A DNA stretch of 64,000 nucleotides from Amorphochlora amoebiformis (lineage: Eukaryota; Cercozoa; Chlorarachniophyceae). Where the stretch lies: positions 558,001-622,000 of the forward strand of contig BAAHQB010000085.1 of NCBI GenBank assembly GCA_054601695.1. Reading direction: 5' to 3'. Shown here in pieces: positions 1 to 14,464 of this stretch (position 1 is the stretch's first letter; the number at the start of each line of letters is the position of its first letter). The position numbers and the translations under genes were made by a program. Below the pieces are notes generated by a model. The model searched no databases, was not told where the DNA came from, and saw nothing but the letters and a program-made list of their open reading frames with translations.

Positions 1-451
1 ATGTACAATAAGAACATTTATTTATATATATAATATATATATATACATATATTGTGTGTATATATATATGTATGTATATTCATATATACTTTTTCTAGAT
101 GAGTTAATTCATATACGTATATACTGAGTTGTATTATATTATATTACATCTACATATATATATATATATATTTTTGGATGTATATATCTGTATTTAGTAC
201 CTATATGTATTTATAATTCTGTGTAACTTTCAATATGATATATTTACGTAGAACAAACAGATATACATATATATATAGATATATAAATATATATATATAT
301 ATATATTTATACTAATGTTTATTATGTACATATTGTAATGTAATGTAATATTGCATGCAATATATATATATATAAACATATTTTCATATATATATATACA
401 TATATATATATACATGCATGCATATACAAAAACAAAAACAAAAAAATTTAC

Positions 452-2644
452 TGACAATTCCTTCTTGTCGATCTGGTAATAGATATCCAGAAATGACCTA
501 AATCCCTTCCCTCTTAACGCCTCCTTCCCCTCCCCTTCCGCCCCCTCTTCCCCGTCCTCTCCAAAATATTCGTCTGGTCCTGTAGTGTGTATGTTTTTAA
601 AATTCCAAGAATCTCTTTCTTGCTGCCTCACTATCTATCTCTATCCGTATCTCATCTCAATCTTTCTCCCCTCAATCTCTCCCATTTACCCTCTGTTTTC
701 GACCTCCAGGTCACGTGTGGCAACATGTTACTAGTTTGTAAGAACAGCGAAAATGTCTTCTTTTTTTGATTTACCGCTTTGCTTGGGCATTCTGACGCAA
801 ACGTCTCTGATATCATGTGGACGGCGTAAATATTGAGTTTATGTGTATATGCATACGCATTATTTTTTTGATAAATATATATTTACAAATATATGGTTAC
901 AAATGTATCTAGTACATGTACGTAAATATATACGTAATATGCAGTATATCTCACCAAACATACATATGTACACGAACGTCTCTATATACATACATGCATA
1001 AATACATACGTAGCACTAGTGTACAATCCCTCTTTCCCCCCGGAAAACACATTCTATTGTGGAGGATAGAGGAATAGGTCTACAGAGATAGGGATGGAAG
1101 AGAGATCGGGGATGGAAGAGAGATCGAGAGACTTAGAGGGTAGCCTAGAAAGAGGGAAGAGAAAAGAGAGAGGCAAATGGGACAGCAGAGAAAGAGAGAG
1201 ATGAGAGAGGAGAGAGCAAGAAAGTGAGAGGATTTAGAGGGAGGGAGCAGAAGAAAGAGAGGAAGTCACCTTCCGCCTTCCCCGGCCAGCATGACGACGT
1301 AACGTCCTATGAGCTGCCCGCTGATCACACCACACCCTAGTAGACCCTTAGAGATTGTATATTGTATATGAAAGCATTCATACGTTGTGTACATATATGT
1401 ATGTATATATATTCTCATCTATAAATATAAGTATATATATATATATATATGAATGTGCTTGAAATATATATACACATATATATATATATATATAAAATGT
1501 ATATAAATATATGCATATATATTATATATAAGTATACGCAACCACTCTGTAAGTGTGGGCGAACCAATGATTCAGTATATCTGAAAATATAACACTGGTA
1601 CACATATATGTAAAAACATGTACATATATTATAATTCCATATATAAATCTCTCTCTCTCTCTATATATATATGTGGGTACATGTATAAATATATAATATG
1701 TATATATCTTATACATGTAAATACCTATACATATATATATATATGTATATTTATACATCATAGTTGCATACATGCAAAAAGGCATTCACAAAGAACAGCT
1801 ATACTAAACTGCAATCAAGTACACCTCTTGACTGAGTGCACCGCTACCCTGCATAAGTGCTACGTATTCAACCCCCGTATCCCCGCCTAGTGCCTCCAGG
1901 CCTTCCCCCAAACCTTCTTCGCCTGATTCCTGGAGATTAAGATTGAATTTTGTGAGAATTTTCTAGATCTTCTCTCGTCTTCCCCAGTGCGACTTATTGT
2001 TTCAGTGTGTTAGGAGGATTAATTTTAGAAGAATGGATCCCTAGGGGAATTTCTTCCGGAGATTACCCTGAGATTTGGGGAAATGAGGCCGAGAAGCCAC
2101 GGCATACGAATCACGAGGGCGCCAAAAGCCGATGCCGCGATTACCTGTATTGGCATTTTATATTAATTTTACATGTATCTAGAAATTTCGAGGTATGTCT
2201 GATGTATTTTTTACATATAATATATATATATATATACATATATAGAAAAATACAAACATTTGTATATATATATATATTACATATATAATGTGAATATTCT
2301 CTTTACATACTAATATACACATATACATACTGGCATTTATATACAACTGTATACGCCTATCTATATATACACATATATGTATATATATATATACATATAT
2401 GTATATATATATATATATATACTTTAAATTCAAAACACTTGTGCGCATTTTTTCTTGCGTATATGTATTTATCTTGCAATATCTATGTTTTACTACATGT
2501 ATATATATATATATATATATGAATTCGTGCTTTAACTTCATATCTATACCATGTGAGGGAAACGGTCGGGCAATAAGTGCGATATGGTGCCGAACCCTGT
2601 TTGAAACCGCTGGATTATAATATTGTATATATTTTAATATATCG

Positions 2645-2676
<32 letters not shown>

Positions 2677-2908
2677 TTTAGATATATGTATATATAAATA
2701 TATACATATATATATATATATATATAAAATATATATATATATATATTACATAAATATTAATAGTCTTGTACATGTACTCATGTGTGTAATTCTAGATCAA
2801 TATATATATATATATATATGCATATATTTCTATACATTGAATATACATGTATGTATATGTATACACATATCTATATGTCTAAATATGTACAAATGTATAC
2901 ATATACAT

Positions 2909-2947
<39 letters not shown>

Positions 2948-4347
2948 CATGTACACATTGTATGCATAAATATTAATATACATATAATTATGCGATAAGA
3001 AACAATTATGCGCTCTACACACATATATAATTATACATATAGACATATATTATATATATATATTTTATATATATATATATATACATATATACATACATTA
3101 TATATATTCTATTATACATTTATGTCTAAAAATTTGTATTTGGGACGTTTCGTACACTTAATGTACGCACGCCTTATCTACCTAAAATTTATATATCTAT
3201 TACACATATTTATGCTATATATATTATATATATATATATATGCATAGATACATATGTGTATAACATATGCGTATTATATAAATATATATATTTTATATAC
3301 ATATATATTATACATGTAAATTTTTTTATATATGTATATATATTATATACATTCATACATATATGTGACATAAATATACATATAATATATATATATTATA
3401 TATATACAAATATATACACACTTGATATACAATATGTTAACCTCTACGACTATGAAATCCTCCGTAAATTTCCCTTTGGGTTCACCCTTTTTCCCCTGTG
3501 GAGGGGGTGGCAGCATCTCTTTCTGCCCTACATACATCCCGAGGACCTAAATTGATTATACATGTATGTAACAATAAATATGTGTGCGTTTGTATATGTA
3601 AAATATTATTTTAATCTGTAAAATAAATGAATACCATTGTATATGTAGGTATGTATGTATGTGTACATGCATATACTACACATTCACACATACATACACA
3701 CTAATATAACTATGAATACGTATATTCTCATACCACTCCAAACGCTACCACAAGCACGGTGAGCTCCCCAACTTGCTCGGCCGCCGAAGCATCATCCTTC
3801 AACTTCTTCTCTCTATTACTGCTCCTCGACGGACACACGCTCAATGCCAACACCACCGGCGCTTGATCCTATACATACACAAAAAATAAATGTTATCCTG
3901 GAAGAGCCTCACGAAATAGATGGGGCAGAGCCTCAGGAGATGCGCTGGATAACAACGTGTCGCTGGACACGAGACAGTGGACACGGTGTCGCTGGACACT
4001 GTGTCGCTGGATCGTGTCGGCTAGATTGAGGGCTGAGTACCTCTGGGGGGGCAGTCCCGGGCTGTTGTGGTTCGCGGTAGTCAGGAACGGAAATGATCGG
4101 GCCGTAGGGGACAGTGTTGGAGCTCAGGGCTAAGGGCTCTCGGATCGCTGCGCGGACGAACTGGGATGATTCCTGCGGATATATAAGATTTATGATGATG
4201 GGGGATATGTTAAAATATATTGAAACCCAATCGATAAATGCCCATCTAGATTTTATTTCGGTGTTTATTGGAAGCAATATGGGACGGTATATATGTGGAT
4301 TTTTTATGTAGGTTTTTATGCACAAGTTTGCCATGTCAATTATAATA

Positions 4348-4391
<44 letters not shown>

Positions 4392-4462
4392 ATATATATA
4401 TATATAAATATATCGATATATACAATATACATATACATATGTATATTTGTAAATATGTCATT

Positions 4463-4507
<45 letters not shown>

Positions 4508-4935
4508 ATAAAATATCATATAAAACATGAACACACACACACGCATCCGACGAGCACACCCTAAGATCACTTACCGCTTTCCCCTCGTCCTCCTTCGTTT
4601 TCTCCTCCCCACCTCCCCGACTAACCCTGGAACCAAGGCCACTGCCCTCCGATTTCACCGGAACCCAGACCTTCTCCAGTTCCGATATCCACCGCAGATA
4701 CCGCTGTCGGCTAGCCTTTGGAGCTAGGAATTCGTTCACCTCCTTCGTTCGGGCTGAATAAAGAATATGTTAAGGCAAATATGTGCGAATGTACACATTC
4801 GTGGTCGTATTTAAAAATGTTGTGAATATCTGTGTGCGAACACGAATAAGCGTACATACGTACGCAATATATATACATATATCTACGTACATATATATAT
4901 ATATATATGTACACACATATATATATATATATACG

Positions 4936-4967
<32 letters not shown>

Positions 4968-5517
4968 AATTTAATATATATTTGTTTATGTATATAATAT
5001 ATACATGCATCTAATATATCGTAAACGTGAGGACTTTGTACTGTTGAGTATTAGAGGGGCTACCTAGAGCGAACATGGAGTGGAGGGTGGGAGAAGGGAG
5101 GAGGCAGCCACGAGGAATGATAGGGCAGAGGCGATAGATGTGGCCGTCCGTTGCGGAAAGAAAAGCTGTGAAGGCACCCCAGCCCTCCTGGGATATATGT
5201 GTGTATGTGTATATGTATTGCATATTCACATACGCATATGTGTGCATATTTGGGTGTTTCGGATATTTCTATATATATATATATATGTATATGTGTATGT
5301 ATGTATACATTTACATATTATACTCATACATATTTAAAATTATTGTGTAACCTATCTACAGATGTAAATTTATATATTTTTATTAATATATAAATATATA
5401 TATATATATATTATACATACATATATATATATATATACATATGTATTAATACATGTCTCTGCATATGTATGTATATAAATGTAATATGTATCATATTTAG
5501 ATACGATGTATGTATGT

Positions 5518-5562
<45 letters not shown>

Positions 5563-6276
5563 GCGTATATGTAAAGTATCATATAATATACACACATATA
5601 CAAATGTCACCGAATTCTTATTGAAGTAGAAGTGGGTAACTTTAGGGGGAATATCATGATAGATTGCCTCCGCCTTCTTCCTGCCGACCTTATACCTGTA
5701 TGTGTATGATGAAAAAAAATATAAAGAATTCATTTGCGTGTACAAACGTTAATGCATATTATACATAATATTAATATATTTAATATGTACATGCATACAT
5801 GCATGTATACATACTTACATATATACTTATACGTAGATGTCACGTATACGCATAAATTATTAAATTATTCATGTTAAACATAATGTCAAAGTAAATATAT
5901 ATTTTACATAAATATTAATGTTCACATACGTATATTTTTATATATGTACGTTGTATAGGTGTATACTATTTATACATGTATATATGTATATATATATATA
6001 TATGTACACATATATATAGACACTTTGATGTGTGTAAATATGTATATTTCTATATGAAGTATTGACACATGAAACGCTTAGATTGGGAGAGGAAAATAAG
6101 GTGGATGGTGAAAGGCTACATTCTGAGTTGCCCGTCATTCGTTAATACTAAAACGTGTACAGAGCTCATAGGATGAAACGCCGCCTGTAAGCATTACATA
6201 ATATTTCGAGCATAATAATAACAAATCATAAGAACATATATATATATATATATATAATATATATATATATATATGT

Positions 6277-6309
<33 letters not shown>

Positions 6310-6910
6310 ATGTACATATGTATGTTGTATATATATTTATATATTTATATATACATACACACATATGCATGAATATATGTATATACAAATACACATATAC
6401 GCATACACATTATAAGTTTTACATACATATGTCAATACAATTTTTACATATTTTAATGCAAATCGTAGAAAAGTATACATCACACACACAAACACACACA
6501 CACGCAACATCTTTATATGTCAAAATATTGCATATGCATGCCATCTTACCCGTAGTATTTGAACAACTCCATTTACAGGGTCCCTAAATACTGTCGCCGT
6601 CTGGCATACAATTTCGCCGATAGTTTCCTCTGATCCTACCCAAATGTAGCAGATAATCAACCCAAATATACCCAGTTTACACACGAACACACATTTGCAT
6701 ATATATATATATATGTTATATGATAACACGCATATAAGAGTATATGTATGTGTATATATATATACATATGTTATATATATATATATAAATATATATATAT
6801 GCACATATATACATATATATATATATATATTATATATATATATATATATATATTAAAAAATATATATATATATATGTATATGTATATACATGCATAAATA
6901 CACATAACAA

Positions 6911-6945
<35 letters not shown>

Positions 6946-7705
6946 TACATGTATTTAATATTTACAGTAAAGGATGGGAGAGATAGATAATACGAGCAAA
7001 TGATCGAATGAGAGAGATATGTGGTGAGGAAGGAGCATGAAAAGGAGATTGGGGGAGGAGAGGTTAAAGAGGGGAAGACAGAACAAGCACAAAATGCAAG
7101 CACAGCAAGCAAACGAATACCCACGGGCACACATTGAAACACAACAATCAAACAGACATTAGTGACAAGAATACTACCCCGTGATGACTTTTCGCCAATA
7201 AAGCGACGGTTGCGCACCGGTAAGGTCACGACATCACAAGTCGTTGGTCCCCATATCAACAGCATGTTGCAGTCTAAAATGTTTTGGATTGTTAGGACAA
7301 CCCGAAGGCCTAGGAGAGAGGAAATGGCGAAGGAGCTGCGGTCAGGAGGCGTAGAAAAGGACACAGAAATTATTAGTCACCACGGTTGGTTGAGATATGA
7401 TTTCCCGCGGGAATGGGCTGGCGAGTCACCAGGTGATACCCCGGAAACCGATGGGATGCGTCAGCCTTCGACAATTTTTTGTGGGCGTAATACTGACTCA
7501 AATCGATCATGTACACGTCCGAGAACTTGCTCTTTTCGGAGAGGAGGTAGAGTTGTGAGGACACAGCGATACACATGCGTCCTCCGTCGCCTCCTGAACG
7601 CCGAGAAACATGGCGAAACACGGGATGGGTCTCAAGTGACCGAGAGAACTCGTCTGTGATGCCTATTCGGCTCTGGAGCTCCTGTATATCCTCCGGGAGC
7701 GCCAT
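452..7705 (-). CDS. NUP88: NUP88/Nup82-like nucleoporin (5' 16 exons; 3' end lies outside the window)
   Basis: Exons on the minus strand are 7705-7381, 7309-7218, 6627-6550, 6184-6120, 5695-5611, 5187-5064, 4753-4575, 4172-4041, 3868-3734, 3546-3442, 2609-2550, 2144-2067, 1929-1825, 1346-1270, 806-775 and 579-452. They give 600 in-phase codons. The start is the ATG at 7705. Seen in the sequence are the family landmarks in order: a first propeller blade ending in TTCDVVTLP, then [18 protein letters not shown], then [15 protein letters not shown], then [12 protein letters not shown], then an acidic stretch. These match the beta-propeller of Nup88/Nup82 (pfam Nup88), a scaffold on the cytoplasmic face of the nuclear pore that holds Nup214/Nup159. 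The C-terminal coiled coil must lie before base 1. The third exon's acceptor (6627 rather than 6635) was chosen for phase and is the weakest junction. Gene B starts head-to-head 127 bp away. The family call is firm; the symbol is by homology only. Confidence 0.86.
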
Positions 7706-7832
7706 GATTCTCCGGGGGACCTCTGCCCGCGATCTATTAACTGTGTCCCGCGGATGTCCTATTCAGCTGCACTGTCTGGCAGTGCCCGTCAGTACCATAT
7801 CGCATTGTCCCACGGTTGTCCCATCGGTCTAA
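7706..7832. promoter_or_regulatory. Head-to-head spacer between A and B, likely bidirectional promoter
   Basis: Only 127 bp separate the start codons of gene A (minus, 7705) and gene B (plus, 7833). The stretch has balanced base composition and no TA microsatellite, in contrast to the surrounding introns. No TATA box position is claimed. Both promoters and 5' UTRs must fit in this space unless the transcripts have upstream non-coding exons. Confidence 0.5.
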
Positions 7833-8340
7833 ATGAGGGGCAGGTGGTGGCCTCGCGCCTTCCGGGCCGCCACAACACTTGTGGCCGTCTTCATTATCGT
7901 ACATCAGGTAGAAAAATCATTCGCATCTATTATGTCCCTTTGAAATCGTGTTTTCCGGACGGAATATCGTCAAATTTACGCGAAATTGCAGGCTGGGAGT
8001 GAGCCTGAGATTGGGCCCCACCTGCGATCCGGCTATACCCCGCCGGTGTCTCCAAGATGTAAGTCTTTTCTTACCTTCAATTAATTCAGGTGTCGTATTC
8101 TTTTTTTTCAACCCGATTCTTCTGTGTTCTTCCTGTTTGGAATATTATTGTCAGATTTGTACATACCACCTGTAGTGCGGTTGCCGGTGAGAGATTCGCC
8201 TTTAGAGGTATGTTTTCGGATTTAGTTTATAATCTTCTTTACTCTTCTAAGAAGGAATTTGATGTTATAGATTACAGGATATGAGTAAATGTATATGTAC
8301 ATGGATGTGTAATTAATAACTTATTATGCGTGGATATGAC

Positions 8341-8380
<40 letters not shown>

Positions 8381-8387
8381 GTAAATG

Positions 8388-8426
<39 letters not shown>

Positions 8427-8461
8427 ACGTAAAATATAGGTATACAATGATGACACAAAAT

Positions 8462-8493
<32 letters not shown>

Positions 8494-8679
8494 GTTATAT
8501 ATAACAGATGTATCAGTTTATGTAAATATACTTGAATACATGTATCATGTAAATATACTTGAATACATATAATTTATATTATATATATATTATATATATA
8601 TATATATTATATATATATAATACATTCAAATGTACAATTCATATATCAAAATACATACATATATGTGTGTATGTATGCA

Positions 8680-8724
<45 letters not shown>

Positions 8725-9104
8725 TATATGTATGTATGTATATATAATGTACATACATATATACGCATACACAGGTATAAAGTTTATATATGTATATATA
8801 TATATATAGTATATATATACAGGTATACATATCTACGTAAAAACATGTATACATACATGATATCCCTATATGGATGCATGATACATTTGCATAAATGAGT
8901 ATATATATACAGGTATACATATCTACGTAAAAACATGTATACATACATGATATCCCTATATGGATGCATGATACATTTGCATAAATGAGCATAAAATGTA
9001 AAGATACTCATTCATTTCAGATCGAGCGAGCAGTCGATCAACTACTCTCCAAAGGCTTACGTTTCAAACGTGCGCACCTCATGCGGAACATCTATAAGGC
9101 CTAA
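7833..9104 (+). CDS. Small 92-aa protein with N-terminal signal/anchor, 4 exons, unknown family
   Basis: Exons are 7833-7907, 7992-8058, 8155-8207 and 9021-9104, all with GT-AG borders and matching phases, ending at TAA 9102-9104. The first exon encodes MRGRWWPRAFRAATTLVAVF and a few more residues: a basic start followed by a hydrophobic segment, typical of a signal peptide or membrane anchor. The rest is proline-rich (YIPPVVRLPVRDSPLE), then a basic helix (residues about 66-92). I do not recognise the family. The first two introns are 84 and 96 bp, but the last is 813 bp and contains (TA)n and a perfect 90-bp tandem duplication. A second in-phase terminal exon may exist at 9206-9274, reached either directly from exon 3 or from 9098 through a GC-AG intron. 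Confidence 0.6.
8808..8987. repeat. Perfect 90-bp tandem duplication in the last intron of gene B
   Basis: The 90-bp unit at 8808-8897 is repeated at 8898-8987 with no difference that I can see. The unit is not simple microsatellite (it includes tatccctatatggatgcatg). Perfect identity suggests a recent duplication or an assembly artefact. Confidence 0.9.
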
Positions 9105-9338
9105 CCCAACCTACTTTAACCAACCTCTACACTAATCAAAATCCCTCCATTGGCATTTCCAACCCTATTAACAACCCTAACTCCAGCCCAACCCTAACTG
9201 TACAGGTTTTGTTTTACCTCGATGCGGAGGATTTTGAAAAGGTTAAGGTCAAGAAGTCGACCGAGGGTACTTAATTTGCTTAATTCTCATCCCTAATCCT
9301 CACAGCTAACCCTAACCCCATATGTAATTCTAGACTCC
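9105..9338. repeat. Degenerate telomere-like (CCCTAA) sequence between B and C, with a possible extra exon
   Basis: The spacer has many CCTAA/CCCTAA units in one orientation (for example near 9100, 9165-9200 and 9305-9320) mixed with unrelated bases. Inside it, 9206-9274 is preceded by TGTACAG and reads open in phase 0 to a TAA (VLFYLDAEDFEKVKVKKSTE and two more residues), so it may be an alternative last exon of gene B. Confidence 0.5.
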
Positions 9339-9493
9339 ATGCTCGTGATGAATATTACTGTCCCCGGCTCATACTTGCGAGCGGCACTCCTGTATTTAAA
9401 TACATAATTATGTATAAATCGTATAATCATAACATATTATGAATATTTCTTCATTTGTTTACGTAAATTTGTCGTATTATATTATTATTTATG

Positions 9494-9541
<48 letters not shown>

Positions 9542-10255
9542 CATGTATATATACGTAATACATTTGTATATGCATGTACATACAAACATCTATTTATACA
9601 CTGTAAAAATATATCCAAACCAATCAGACCGATCCAACGCAACCCTAAAATATACCCCTAAGATCTACCATGTTTAAACCCTATGCCCCAAAGATTTACC
9701 CCTCCAAACCCTAGCATTAGCTCGTCCCAACACATGCCAGATGCATACATGTGTAACAGTACTAGACACACGTACATTTTAGATATACGTACATACATAC
9801 AAGAGTATATATATATATATATTATATATATATGCATGCATATATATATATATATATATATTTATATACATGTATATAGATACGCACACATAGATACTCC
9901 CACGATGTCCTCCGGTCGAACTCCACGAACGCACCAGTGACGGACAAGAACACTAATCTAACCTACCACCAGATGCGTGCCCTCTACCAACACTGGGTAT
10001 GTTCCCTGATGTGCACACATATACATACATTTATATTTATGTATTTCATACAAATATAAATATAGATGTATATACATATGATACATAATAATTTTTTTAA
10101 TACATGTATTACAGGCACACAAACGTGTATATTATTACATTCAATATTATCATTATAACAATCTATTACATGTATACTACATATATACGTATATTTATAT
10201 ACAAATATAGAACACGTTATATATTTTACACACATATATATATATATACAAATAT

Positions 10256-10291
<36 letters not shown>

Positions 10292-10735
10292 CATGACAGG
10301 ACTTAAGAATGTAGCATTAGGGTTGCTAGGGTAAAGGTTGGATTTTGTGGTAGAATTTCAGAGAGGCTTGAAAGAGGAGAGAATGAAAAATTATGATAAC
10401 TTAACACAGGGGAGTGCGGCAAGTTTGGCCAAGGCAATATTTGTTAAGGTGAGCGTTTATAAGGCTCAAAAACTGATACTGATGCACTCCTTCACAAAAC
10501 CCCGAAATTTTCCTTTATTTTTCTAATCTTGCTGATAAATATATGGAAGGCTTTGACTGTTACTACGAACTACGTGTTGGCGAGCAGTATTCGAGATAGC
10601 GACAATCTCATTCCGGATGATGTATGTAGATGTTTATGTTGCACGTGTGCACTTGTGTATGTGTTGAATCTTTAATATACATATATATATATATACATGT
10701 ATAAGTAACACATGTATGTATTCTACGTACTCGTA

Positions 10736-10794
<59 letters not shown>

Positions 10795-12100
10795 GCATGA
10801 ATATCTATGCACATGCATATACATGTGATATATACATATATATATATATATACATATGTATTATATATATACATATATACATACATATATATGTATGTAT
10901 ATATATTAACAATAATAATAATATACTCATATCCGTATTTACATACATATATGCATGTATATATCACATATCCGTATTTACATACGCATATGTATGTATA
11001 TATGAGACACACACGCACATAAATAACAAACGTATATAGAGATAATATTTATACATACATATGTATACATAAGCATATTTATATGTATACATATATGTAT
11101 TTTTGACTGCATTTAGGAAGGGGAGGTCGTGAGCTCTCCGGATTATCACACGCATGTTATCGGTGTAGAACTCATATTTGTAAATTTTAATACAATACAT
11201 CCACGTTGACATGTCTATACATATACGTATATATACTATAAGGAAATATGTGTATTTACATATGTATATATATATATATCCTATATTACTTATATATATT
11301 TATATATATATATATATATACATATAAATATATATGTATATGTGTATATTAGTATATATATGTATAACGTATGTAATGCGTATTTCATACATAACATATT
11401 TATATGTAGGGCGAATTGCCGCGTGTGCGTCATCTCTGGAAGAGCCCTTTTGGTTTCTTATACGGTTGAATATAATATATATACATATATATATATATAT
11501 ATACGTAATTGTATAATATATACATATTACATCGAACACATATGGCCATCATATTTACACGAACAAATTTGTATTTATATATACATACGAAAAATTATGT
11601 ATTTAATCCATTTCCGTAGGTTTATATATATATATATATATGTATATTATACAAGTAAATATGTAGATAATAAAACTACAGATACGTATAATATATATAT
11701 ATATATATATCAGCTGTCCCAAGCAAGCCGCTATCCCTTGGTCCGATAAGTACCTCTCCAAGATTAGAAGGCCTCCTAAGCCTCTCCCGAAACAGACAAT
11801 CCAGCGCTTAGCCGAAACAGAAGTAACCTTTTCACATAATATACAATATGTATGTATACATACATATATATATATATATATGTATATATATAAGGCTGAG
11901 CTGTTAATTCATGAGGTACGAAAGGGAATCGGGGGACTAAAACAGGTGAGAGAGTGTATACTCACATTATATATTATATGTACATGTATATATATATATA
12001 TATATGAACATGAATATATATATATATATATATATATGATATATACATGTCATATAAAATAATGTATATTTGTGAGTGTACTATTGCTATATACAGATGC

Positions 12101-12150
<50 letters not shown>

Positions 12151-12215
12151 CACACGCATATGTTACATATATATACACATACATATATATAAATATATAT
12201 ATATATATGTATTAT

Positions 12216-12255
<40 letters not shown>

Positions 12256-12283
12256 CACACGCATATGTTACATATACATATAC

Positions 12284-12318
<35 letters not shown>

Positions 12319-12972
12319 TATTATGCACATATATATATATATACATGTATAATTTTTTTTATAAATAACAAGACACATAAAAAACATGTGTGTATACATG
12401 TATTAACATACTTACAATACTTCTTAGGTTGATAATAGGGGAGTTCGGTATATGGATGATATCGTGTTAGCCACTCGAGCCGGGAACCTTAACCATCCAG
12501 GTGGAATGTAGTTATATATATATATATATATATGAACATGTCTATGTTTTTTTTATATTTACATACACATATATATATTATGAATATCTGATCTATATAT
12601 ATATATATATATATATGATCTGGGAATACCACGGGAATGAATGTGTACATATAGTATATATATATATATATATAGTTACATATATATATATATATATCAT
12701 GTATTGTACATTATTGTATTTATTTACATGAGTAGCATATATATATATATATATATATATGAATATTATATATAATTATATGTTGTACATAGGTGGCGAT
12801 GCGTGGAAAATTACAAACGTAACGTGGACTCGCCGCATTCGCCTAACTGACGTATGTTCAATCTTGCATTAAAAGTTTTTAATTTGACGTATATATATAT
12901 ATATACATATATCTACATATATTATTGAATGATATAAATAATTAAAATATGATATATTGATGTTCTGTGCAG

Positions 12973-13011
<39 letters not shown>

Positions 13012-14429
13012 ATATACACATTCGTTATATGTATTTTTATATTTGCATGTATATATTACATACGTATACATAGTAATACATGTATAACACACAGAACCGT
13101 CGTATTGTCAACATATCCGACCCACTCTTCGGAGCAAGGTGCTATATATATATATATATATATCATATAGATATATATAAATATATCTATATATATTATT
13201 TATAAATATATATATATATGTACCTATATATACATATAATAATATGTACATATGCATAAACACATATGTACAAAAATGTATCTAAAGTGAAAATGTATAT
13301 CTTTCAATGTGAACAAAAAATATTAAATATGTCCCTAAATGCGTATGCATACACATATATACATATATATATATATATACGTAATATACGTATGTATTAT
13401 ATGAGTATTATAATATATATATATATATATATATATGATATAAACATATATATATATATAATACCTTTGTATTGTAAAGAGTCAATGAACTACGATTCTC
13501 AAAAAGAGATGGAAAGGACATCATAATGAAGGTGAGATAATTCTACACACACACACATATATATATATACATATATATACATATATATACACACACATAT
13601 ATATTTATATATATATATATATATATATAACAAATATATATACATATGTATATGTATATATCTATGTACATATACATGCAAAAATATCACAACGGAGGCA
13701 ATATAATACTACATGTACATATATATGTATATATATGTATATATTATATATATATATATATATATGTATATCAACATGTAAAGACATCAAAATGAAGGTC
13801 ATAGATAATACTACATATATTATATACATAATATATATATATATATAGACATCATAATGAAGGTTATATAATCCTACATACCTACATACATTTATACACA
13901 TATTTATATGTGTATTTATATTTGTATAGTGTATACATACATTTATATATATGCACAAATATATATATATATATATATGTACATATTTATCTGTAAGGAT
14001 ATCACATCGAAGAGGGTTTAATAACCCACACATATATATATGTACATATATATAAATGCATATATATATATATACACGTATGCGTATGCACGAATATTTA
14101 AGAACTTACATCGCCATGAAACATCCATCCTTCCTACCCCAATCCAACCCCAACCCTAACCCTAATCCCAGCCCTCACGCATTGCCCACAACACATCAAC
14201 CACAACAGCACTCACCACCCCCAACAACACGATCTCCTGTGATCCCAAGCAGCACTATAGCCCCACAATGTGGAGGAGTCAATGGTCCTCGGACTAAGAC
14301 ATGCTGAATAATCTGATCCTAACCCTAACGCTTAGTCTAACCCTAGGTCCTCAAGATTCAAACCCTAGCCCCCCACGACGAGGTTAAGCCAACCATCTAT
14401 ATATATACATATGTATGTATGTAAACGTA

Positions 14430-14464
<35 letters not shown>

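Noticed and set aside
9222-9266. MRRILKRLRSRSRPR as the first exon of gene C
   Set aside because: It joins 9880-9996 in phase, but 9339-9391 with 9894-9996 also fits and gives a less biased sequence. The choice stays open until transcripts are seen.
12428-12500. YMDD motif (RYMDDIVLA) suggesting a reverse transcriptase
   Set aside because: It lies in one 73-nt exon of gene C with spliced, in-phase neighbours, and no other reverse-transcriptase motifs occur before or after it. Chance resemblance is more likely.
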